From Kitasatospora sp. NBC_01246 (lineage in GTDB: Bacteria; Actinomycetota; Actinomycetes; Streptomycetales; Streptomycetaceae), in assembly GCF_036226505.1 (NCBI RefSeq), contig NZ_CP108484.1, forward strand, positions 620,001 to 684,000: a DNA stretch of 64,000 bases, given 5' to 3'. The notes beneath the pieces are model-generated. The model saw nothing but the letters and a program-made list of their open reading frames with translations, did not search any database and was not told the origin of the DNA. Positions 58,463 through 64,000 of this stretch are shown here, in pieces. Each line of letters begins with the position of its first letter. Position 1 is the first letter of the stretch. The translations under genes and the position numbers were made by a program.

Positions 58463-59983
58463 CTACGCGCCCCGCCCCGACCGGGCCGTGGCGCGGACGC
58501 CGAAGTGGACGTAGCGGCTGCCGTCGGCGAGGGCGTAGAACACCACCGGTATCCACGCGTCCTTCTCGTTGCGGCGACCGGCGTAGACCGTCTTCGCCGG
58601 GGTGGCCGAGACCGGGGTCAGGTACCAGGTCAGCGGGTCGAAGGTGCCCGCCAGGCCGTCCGCGCCCTCGTACGTGAGACGCAGGGTGCCGGGGCCGGCG
58701 TCGCCGTCGGCGATGGTCATCAGGAAGCCCTCGCGCCGGTAGCTGCCGAGGAACGGTCCCGTCTCCACGGCCACGGGTTCGGCGGCCGGTGCGAACCCGG
58801 GCATGGCGACGCCGGCGAGTTCGGCGCAGAGTTCGCGGCAGAGCGTCTCGAAGACCTTGGGCGCGGCGCCGCCGCCGTTGGTCAGCAGGGCGACTGCGAG
58901 ACCCTTCTCCGGGATGGCGCGCAGGTACGCGAGCTGGCCGAAGGTGCTGCCGTCGTGGCCGAAGCCGCGTGCGCCGTCCCACTCGAACAGGCCCCAGCCG
59001 AGGCCCCAGTGGGCGCCGAGGAACCACTGGTCGGGCATCTCGACCTCGCGGGTCAGCATCGCGTCGACCACGGCGGCCGGAAACACCCGCGTGCCGTCCG
59101 GCGCCCTGCCGCCGTCCACGAAGACGCGGGCGAACCGGACCACGTCGGCGGCGGTCGCGCTGATCCCGCCGTACGGGCCGGCCGAGCGCGGCAGCATGTT
59201 CCAGAGCGGGGTGGGGACCGGGGTCTCCCCCGGGTCGCCCATGTGCCCCATGGCGGCGCGGAAGCGCAGCACCTCCTCGGGCAGGGTCATGGTGTGCTCC
59301 AGCCCGAGCGGGGTGAGGAGCAGCTCCCTGAGTGCCTCGTCCCACGTCCCGCCGGTGACCACCTCGACGATCCGGCCGAGGACGTTGTACGCGGTGCTGG
59401 AGTAGGACATGGTGACGCCGGGCGGGTTGGTCAGACCGACCGTCCGCACGCCCTCGACGTACCGGGCCAGGCAGTCGTCGCCGCGCCCGGTGTCGTCGAC
59501 GTGGTCGCCCTCGATGCCGCTGGTGTGGTTGAGCAGCTGGCGCGGCGTGATCGTCCGGGCGGCCCCGGCGTCGGCGAGCGCGAAGTCCGGCAGGACGTCC
59601 GCGACCGGTGCGTCGAGGTCCAGCTTCCCGGCGTCGGCGAGCAGGACCACCAGGGCGGCGGTGTAGCCCTTGCTGACGGAACCGATCTGGAACACGGAGT
59701 CCGGCGTCACCGCGACGCCGGTACCGGTGTGCAGGATGCCGGCCGCCACCTCGTGGATCTCGCCGTCGGCGAGCACGGCCAGGGCGGCGCCGGGGATCTG
59801 GTGGGCGGCCAGGAGCTCGCCGAGCCGGGCCTGCCAGCGGGCGGTGTCGAACGCCGGGGCGGTTTCCGCCACGCCCAGCGCGCGGTTGACCGTCCGGGTC
59901 ACGTCGCGGTCGGTCGCTTCGAGGATCCTGGCCACCTCCTGGTCGACGAGCTTCGACACGTCTCGGCGCAGGTTTTCCGACAT
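58463..59983 (-). CDS. Serine hydrolase of the beta-lactamase (class C) fold
   Basis: A 506-residue beta-lactamase-family hydrolase. The catalytic Ser-x-x-Lys is in FQIGSVSKGYTAAL and the Tyr-x-Asn in YSSTAYNVLG; GHDGSTFG is the HxG-type third motif. No signal peptide is present, so it is cytoplasmic, like esterase or peptidase members (LACTB/EstB type), and unlikely to be a resistance enzyme. A C-terminal lipocalin-like domain (about 400-500) is probable. Confidence 0.87.
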   Translation of the reverse strand: MSENLRRDVSKLVDQEVARILEATDRDVTRTVNRALGVAETAPAFDTARWQARLGELLAAHQIPGAALAVLADGEIHEVAAGILHTGTGVAVTPDSVFQIGSVSKGYTAALVVLLADAGKLDLDAPVADVLPDFALADAGAARTITPRQLLNHTSGIEGDHVDDTGRGDDCLARYVEGVRTVGLTNPPGVTMSYSSTAYNVLGRIVEVVTGGTWDEALRELLLTPLGLEHTMTLPEEVLRFRAAMGHMGDPGETPVPTPLWNMLPRSAGPYGGISATAADVVRFARVFVDGGRAPDGTRVFPAAVVDAMLTREVEMPDQWFLGAHWGLGWGLFEWDGARGFGHDGSTFGQLAYLRAIPEKGLAVALLTNGGGAAPKVFETLCRELCAELAGVAMPGFAPAAEPVAVETGPFLGSYRREGFLMTIADGDAGPGTLRLTYEGADGLAGTFDPLTWYLTPVSATPAKTVYAGRRNEKDAWIPVVFYALADGSRYVHFGVRATARSGRGA

Positions 59984-60038
59984 GCTCTCTCCCTCGTGGT
60001 CACGGTGGCTCAGCGCGCGGGGTAGGCGGCGTCGGCGG

Positions 60039-60827
60039 CTAACCCGCGTTCCCGGCGCGGCGGCCGACGAGGCCGGTCAGCGCGCCGACCGTCGTGCGCG
60101 GCGCCTGCCGCAGGTCGCGGTCCGGGTGAAGCACCGTGCGGAACGCGGCCCAGGTGAGCGCCCCCAGGACGAAGCCGTAGGCGGAGACCAGCCCGTGGCC
60201 GTTCTCCTGGGCGAACCACATCGCCAGCCCGAGCGCGGGCACGCCGAAGGCGAGCAGCCGGTTGATGCGGACCGCCTTGCCGTCCGCGGCCCCGTCGTCC
60301 TCGCCACCGGCCCGGCCGAGGCGCTGGTCGGCCCCGCCGTGCAGCAGCAGGGCCGCGGCCAGCGTCGCGCCGAGGAAGTAGGTGGCGCCCGAGCTGCCGG
60401 CGAAGTTGCGCGGGTCGGTGCTGTGCGAGGTCTGGCCCCACAGCTTGTCGATCTGCTCGGGCAGCAGGATGCCCGCGGCGAACAGGCCGAGCGTCAGCGG
60501 CGCGCCCCAGAACCAGTCGGCGAAGGCCGCGACGACGGCGAGGGTGGCGATGTTCCAGGCCGCGCCGCCGATGCCGCCGTTCTGCATGAAGACCGAGGTG
60601 ACCACGCGCCACCAGCCGGACTTCGCCGGGTCGGCGTCGAACGCTCCCATCGCCCCCGACCAGCAGAGCTGGAGGGCCACGCCACCGAGCGCGATCGCGG
60701 TCAGCGCGACCGCCGCCCAGGGGATCCGCCGCGCGGTCAGCGTGTTCTGGCCGACCAGGGCGAGACCGCCCTTGAACATCAGCACCATCAGTGCCGCCGT
60801 GGTCACGTTGAACAGAACGATGTCCAT
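60039..60827 (-). CDS. Rhomboid-like intramembrane protein
   Basis: A 262-residue membrane protein with about six hydrophobic segments. WWRVVTSVFMQNGGIGGAAWNIATL matches the WRxxTxxFxHGG...N region of rhomboids (but with Gln/Asn in place of His). GSSGATYFLGATLAAALLL gives the catalytic GxSG Ser, and ENGHGLVSAYGFVLGAL a candidate catalytic His. It may be an active serine protease or a degenerate rhomboid. The ATG at 60827 is preceded by GGAGGGGGG at 8 bases; the promoter has a palindrome over its -35. Confidence 0.65.
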   Translation of the reverse strand: MDIVLFNVTTAALMVLMFKGGLALVGQNTLTARRIPWAAVALTAIALGGVALQLCWSGAMGAFDADPAKSGWWRVVTSVFMQNGGIGGAAWNIATLAVVAAFADWFWGAPLTLGLFAAGILLPEQIDKLWGQTSHSTDPRNFAGSSGATYFLGATLAAALLLHGGADQRLGRAGGEDDGAADGKAVRINRLLAFGVPALGLAMWFAQENGHGLVSAYGFVLGALTWAAFRTVLHPDRDLRQAPRTTVGALTGLVGRRAGNAG

Positions 60828-60870
60828 CGTCACCACCCCCCTCCGAGCCGTGTGCGATTTACTGATCATG

Positions 60871-60911
60871 ACAGTAGCGCGGCCCAGGCCATTTTCAAAC
60901 ACTGTTTGAAA
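60871..60911 (-). promoter_or_regulatory. Promoter with overlapping palindromic operator
   Basis: On the minus strand, TTGAAA (60893-60898) and TACTGT (60871-60876) form a -35/-10 pair with 16-bp spacing. A perfect inverted repeat TTTCAAACA-C-TGTTTGAAA (60893-60911) covers the -35. The AT-rich palindrome is typical of TetR- or GntR-type repressor sites; the regulator is not adjacent. Confidence 0.75.
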
Positions 60912-60967
60912 CCGCTTGGCCCCGCGCAGCACTGACCGGCGTCGACGGGCCCTGCGGGACACCCGGT

Positions 60968-61006
60968 GGCGGCCCGGGCAAGGGACCATCCGTTGCCCGG
61001 GCCGCC
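60968..61006 (-). terminator. Terminator of the carotenoid oxygenase gene
   Basis: Perfect 14-bp arms (GGCGGCCCGGGCAA and complement) with an 11-nt loop, just after the stop on the minus strand. Confidence 0.75.
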
Positions 61007-61022
61007 GCAGTCGCCGCCGAGG

Positions 61023-62375
61023 TCACCCCTCGATCGCGTCCGGGATCCACGAGCCGTGCAGCCCGGCGCTCACCCGCTGCGGCAGGTGGACGGTGGCGAT
61101 CCGGTCCAGGCCGGAGGCGTCCAGGACCAGCAGCTGGGACGCGTCCTGCTTGAGGTCGGACACGACCGTCAGCAGGTAGCCGTCGTCCTCGCGGGTGGCA
61201 CCGCCGGCGGGCACGAAGACCGCCTCGCTCGGCAGCCGGGCGTCGCCGACCTGGTGGATCCGCCGGGCACCGGTGGTGCGGTCGTACTTGACGACGCCGT
61301 AGCCGCCGAAGCCCTGCTCGTCGGGGAAGGAGATGGCGTACTGGTAGCGGTTCTCGGCGCCGAGGTACCGCTCGTTGAGGGTCGGGAACTCCACCGCGAG
61401 GTCGTCGATGATCTGCTCGTCGACCGTACCGGCGGCGAGGTCGACCACCCAGCGGCGGGTGAGCGAGCGGGCGACCGGCTCGGTGCCGCGCCCGGGCGCG
61501 CCCACCCACCAGTTCCAGGAGAGCCGGAAGCCCTCGCGGTCCACCGTGGGGCCCTCCAGGACGACGCGGCCCCGGCCGTCCTCGTAGGCGTTGCCGACGT
61601 GCAGCATGTTGCCCGGCTCGATGGAGAACCAGCGGACGTGGCGGGCCCCGTCGGCGCCGCGCGGCATGATGCCGATGCGGGAGAGCTGGGTGTCGCTCCA
61701 GCTGTAGGGGATGCCGGAGTGCTCGGCGGGGTCGAAGGTGACGTTGCCCTCGACGAAGACCACATGGCCGCTGGTGAGCGCGAAGTCGTGCTTGAGCGCG
61801 GCACTCGCGCCCGGGACCTCGGCGGTGTGGACGATCTCGCCCTTGGCGTCGGCGACGTGGTACGTCAGGAACGGCGGGAACGGCGAGGAGCTGAAGAAGT
61901 GGAGTTCCCCGGTGACCGGGTCCTCCTTGGGGTGCGCGGTCATCGCGGAGGTCAGCTTGCCGCCGAAGTCGTAGGCGCCCACGGTGTCGAGCTCCGGGGT
62001 GAGTTCGAAGGGCAGGTTGGCCTCGCAGAGCGCGAGGAGGCGCCCGGCGTGCTCGATGACGTGGGTGCCGGCGGCGCTGGCGGTCAGGTCCGGGCCGTGC
62101 TCCGTCATGTAGGGGGCACCGTCCAGGGCGGGGGTGCGCACCCAGCGGTTGCGGTACCACTCGGCGCGGCCGTCCCGCAGCCGGATGCCGTGCACCATGC
62201 CGCTGCCCTTGAACCAGTGGGTGGGGGTGACGCCGGGCTTGGGGTTGTGGCCGTTGCGGAGCAGCCGGCCGGTCAGCTCGGGCGGCAGGTGGCCCTCCAC
62301 GGTCAGGCCGGTGGCGGTGACCTCGTCGACGACGGGGGCGAAGTGACCGGTCAGGTAGGGCTTCTCGGTGCTCAT
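61023..62375 (-). CDS. Carotenoid cleavage oxygenase family protein
   Basis: A 450-residue RPE65/lignostilbene-dioxygenase-type enzyme with a seven-bladed propeller and a non-haem iron held by four His. The His positions fit TAHPKED, LKHDFALT, MLHVGNAYEDG and AGLHGSW. GRLLRNGHNPKPG and HWFKGSGMVHGIRLRDG are the family opening. It cleaves a double bond of a carotenoid, apocarotenoid or stilbene. An MFS exporter gene lies 84 bp upstream in the same direction; joint action on an aromatic or apocarotenoid is possible but unproven. Confidence 0.92.
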   Translation of the reverse strand: MSTEKPYLTGHFAPVVDEVTATGLTVEGHLPPELTGRLLRNGHNPKPGVTPTHWFKGSGMVHGIRLRDGRAEWYRNRWVRTPALDGAPYMTEHGPDLTASAAGTHVIEHAGRLLALCEANLPFELTPELDTVGAYDFGGKLTSAMTAHPKEDPVTGELHFFSSSPFPPFLTYHVADAKGEIVHTAEVPGASAALKHDFALTSGHVVFVEGNVTFDPAEHSGIPYSWSDTQLSRIGIMPRGADGARHVRWFSIEPGNMLHVGNAYEDGRGRVVLEGPTVDREGFRLSWNWWVGAPGRGTEPVARSLTRRWVVDLAAGTVDEQIIDDLAVEFPTLNERYLGAENRYQYAISFPDEQGFGGYGVVKYDRTTGARRIHQVGDARLPSEAVFVPAGGATREDDGYLLTVVSDLKQDASQLLVLDASGLDRIATVHLPQRVSAGLHGSWIPDAIEG

Positions 62376-62397
62376 GGCGGGGTTCCTTCTCGGTGGT

Positions 62398-62453
62398 GAC
62401 GGGTGGTCGGGGGTGTGGCGGTCGGGGGGGTGTGGTGGACGGGGGGTGTGGTC
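62398..62453. other. G-rich tract between exporter and carotenoid oxygenase genes
   Basis: The plus strand has several runs of three to seven G separated by short TGTGGT-like spacers. Four or more such runs in about 55 bases could form a G-quadruplex in the DNA template strand for these minus-strand genes. Confidence 0.5.
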
Positions 62454-62459
62454 CTCGGG

Positions 62460-63926
62460 TCAGCGGCCGGTCAGCGGGAACGGGACGGCCGTCGCCGCCG
62501 GCGCTCGGACCGGGCGGCGGGCCAGGTACCCGGCGAGCGCCGCGCTGACGACGAGGACGAGGGCGGAGACGAGGAAGGCGGCCCGGTACCCGCTGGTGAG
62601 GGCTGCCGCGTGCGACGCGTGGCCGGCGGCGCCGGCGGTGACCGAACCGGCCAGGGTGGCCAGGGCGGCGAGGCCGATCGCGCCGCCGACCTGTCGGGTG
62701 GTGTTGACCAGGCCGCCGGCCAGGCCCGCGTCCTGCGGCGGGACACCGTCGACGGCGAGCGCGGTGAGCTGGACGAAGGCGACGCTCAGACCGAGGCCGA
62801 CCAGGACGCTCGGGCCGAGGATGTCGGCGAGGTAGCTTCCGTCCGCACTGATCCGTGAGAGCCACAGCAGTCCGGCGGCCTCGGTGAGCAGCGCTGCGGT
62901 GACGGTCGCGGTGGCGCCGAGCCGCCGGGCGATCCGGGGCGCCAGCGACGCACCGATCATATTGGCTGCCGCGAGCGGGAGTTGGCCCGCGCCGGTGGCC
63001 AGTGGCCCGGATCCGAGCACCTGTTGCTGGTAGAGCGGCAGGAAGAAGAACAGCGCGATCCACACGGATCCCAGCAGCGCCATCAGCAGGTTGCCCGCGG
63101 CGACCCGGCCGGTGGTGAGCAGTCGGCGCGGCACCAGCGCGTCGGGGCGGCCGCGTTCGATCACGACGAAGGCCGCGAACAGCGCCGCGGCCGCGCCGAG
63201 CGCGCCCAGCACCCGGGTGTCCGTCCACCCGGTGCCGCGTGCGGTGGTCAGGCCCCAGACGAGGCAGGTCAGCGAGAGGGTGACGGTGGCGGTGCCCAGC
63301 AGGTCGAACCGCCCGGACCGCGTGCCGGTCTCCGGCGGCACGAGCACCGCCACGGCGGCCAGGACCAGCGCCGTGCCGAGCGCGACCGAGTGGAAGATCC
63401 AGGGCCAGCCCCAGGCCTGGGTGAGGACACCGCCCAGCAGGACACCGCCCGCTCCCCCCGCGCCGGAGACCGCGCCCCACACGCCCAGCGCCCGGCCGCG
63501 CCCGGGTCCGGAGGGGAACTGACCCATCACCAGGGCGAGCGCGGCCGGCGCGATCGCGGCGGCGGCGAGGCCCTGCGCCGCGCGGGCGGCGATCAGTACG
63601 CCCGGGGTGGTGGCCAGGCCGGCCGCCAGCGAGGCCGCCACGAACAGCCCGAGGCCGGACATCAGCACCCGGCGGCGGCCGAGGAGGTCGCCCGCCCGGC
63701 CGCCGGCCAGGAGCAGCGCCCCGAAGGCCAGGCCGTAGGCGTTGACCACCCAGGTGGTCCCGCCCTCCGACAGGCCGACGCCGGTGCGGATCTGCGGGAG
63801 GGCCACGTTCACGATCGAGGTGGCGAGCATGACGGTGAACTGGGCCGCCGCGAGCGCCGCGAGGGCGGCTCCCGGCCGGGTGGCCCGGGGTCCGGCCCGG
63901 TCGGTGTGCGTGTGTGCATCGGTCAT
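62460..63926 (-). CDS. EmrB/QacA-type MFS drug exporter
   Basis: A 488-residue, 14-helix major facilitator of the DHA2 family. ATSIVNVALPQIRTGVGLSEGGTTWVVNAYGLAFGALLLAGGRAGDLLGRRRVLMSG contains the first-helix and loop 2-3 motifs, and GVWGAVSGAGGAGGVLLGG is the helix 5 antiporter motif. It exports hydrophobic or cationic compounds with protons. The ATG at 63926 is used. Three TGTCCAC-like heptamers lie upstream (63950, 63983, 63993), so a repressor just outside the window is likely. Confidence 0.9.
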   Translation of the reverse strand: MTDAHTHTDRAGPRATRPGAALAALAAAQFTVMLATSIVNVALPQIRTGVGLSEGGTTWVVNAYGLAFGALLLAGGRAGDLLGRRRVLMSGLGLFVAASLAAGLATTPGVLIAARAAQGLAAAAIAPAALALVMGQFPSGPGRGRALGVWGAVSGAGGAGGVLLGGVLTQAWGWPWIFHSVALGTALVLAAVAVLVPPETGTRSGRFDLLGTATVTLSLTCLVWGLTTARGTGWTDTRVLGALGAAAALFAAFVVIERGRPDALVPRRLLTTGRVAAGNLLMALLGSVWIALFFFLPLYQQQVLGSGPLATGAGQLPLAAANMIGASLAPRIARRLGATATVTAALLTEAAGLLWLSRISADGSYLADILGPSVLVGLGLSVAFVQLTALAVDGVPPQDAGLAGGLVNTTRQVGGAIGLAALATLAGSVTAGAAGHASHAAALTSGYRAAFLVSALVLVVSAALAGYLARRPVRAPAATAVPFPLTGR

Positions 63927-63949
63927 GGGCACAGACTCGTGCGGAGCGT

Positions 63950-63999
63950 TGTCCACTCTCCAGGGCCGGCGGGGACGGGGACTGTTCACTCCTGTCCAC
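63950..63999 (-). promoter_or_regulatory. Repeated GTGGACA motif upstream of the exporter
   Basis: TGTCCAC occurs at 63950-63956 and 63993-63999, and TGTTCAC at 63983-63989. On the minus strand these read GTGGACA/GTGAACA, a common TetR half-site in Streptomyces. The regulator gene would be beyond the window edge. Confidence 0.45.
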
Positions 64000-64000
64000 C

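Noticed and set aside
58463..59983. Antibiotic-resistance beta-lactamase
   Set aside because: It has the fold motifs but no signal peptide and a C-terminal extra domain, which fits cytoplasmic esterase/peptidase relatives better.
60895..63999. Minus-strand open frame of 1034 codons
   Set aside because: It is out of frame with the carotenoid oxygenase and MFS genes on the same strand and rich in Arg/Pro/Gly, as expected of a shadow.
1..64000. CRISPR arrays, insertion sequences, rRNA/tRNA genes and attachment sites
   Set aside because: No regular spacer-repeat pattern, transposase-like protein, rRNA segment or credible tRNA was seen.

Overview
The window is high-GC DNA (strong GC bias at third codon positions, many GTG starts, short intergenic gaps, GC-rich hairpins). 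Its gene content is that of a filamentous actinobacterium of the family Streptomycetaceae (Streptomyces or Kitasatospora): two sugar ABC transporters that lack their own ATPase, a PAS-SpoIIE phosphatase, an LAXTG-anchored ALF-repeat protein, and many ROK, DeoR and TetR regulators. I see no rRNA, tRNA, CRISPR array, phage or insertion sequence. Gene remnants and freshly duplicated repeats suggest an accessory part of the chromosome.

Region 1 (about 1.4-16 kb) is a carbohydrate catabolic block. It holds a ROK protein and a DeoR regulator (divergent), an N-acetylhexosamine-6-phosphate deacetylase, a substrate-binding lipoprotein with two permeases, a canonical ROK kinase, a two-SIS-domain isomerase/deaminase, a LacC/FruK-type sugar-phosphate kinase and a class II ketose-bisphosphate aldolase. 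Together these make a complete route from an imported N-acetylhexosamine, most simply GalNAc by an aga-like pathway, to triose phosphates. Promoter islands of four of these units share a TnCGATCA-like motif. A decayed anti-sigma ATPase fragment, a glyoxalase-fold gene with a coupled small ORF, and a LysR gene lie inside this block.

Region 2 (16-25.9 kb) is a second sugar-uptake operon. A ROK repressor is divergent from a lipoprotein, two permeases and a DUF5107/TPR protein, with a TTAGTTC-N11-GAACTAA operator in between. A secreted ricin-lectin protein with an unfamiliar N-terminal domain and a second DeoR regulator follow.

Region 3 (25.9-33 kb) has a signal-less eight-repeat beta-propeller lectin-like protein with two identical adjacent 147-bp units, a coupled LLM flavin oxidoreductase and nucleoside deaminase, an Lrp regulator, a GH35 beta-galactosidase remnant, a duplicated-domain lipoprotein, and a cobalamin riboswitch driving cbtB-cbtA opposite a histidine-phosphatase-like gene without its catalytic RHG.

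Region 4 (33-48.8 kb) is mixed: two acetyltransferases, a squalene/phytoene-synthase-like enzyme, a GDPD with a UMF1-type transporter, a secreted polysaccharide-lyase-like protein, an NCS2 permease, an HTH-flavin-binding fusion, a PAS-SpoIIE phosphatase, a GH12 remnant, a DUF2252 protein, a Ser/Thr kinase fused to a degenerate vWA domain, a cytochrome P450 and a small secreted protein.

Region 5 (48.9-64 kb) has a TetR/SDR pair with two matching operators, the ALF-repeat surface protein, an AhpD-like protein without its cysteines, a cell-wall group (two polysaccharide deacetylases and an amidase), a YtkA-like lipoprotein, a class C beta-lactamase-fold hydrolase, a rhomboid-like membrane protein, a carotenoid oxygenase and an EmrB/QacA-type exporter. 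All assignments come from reading the sequence; no database search was run.
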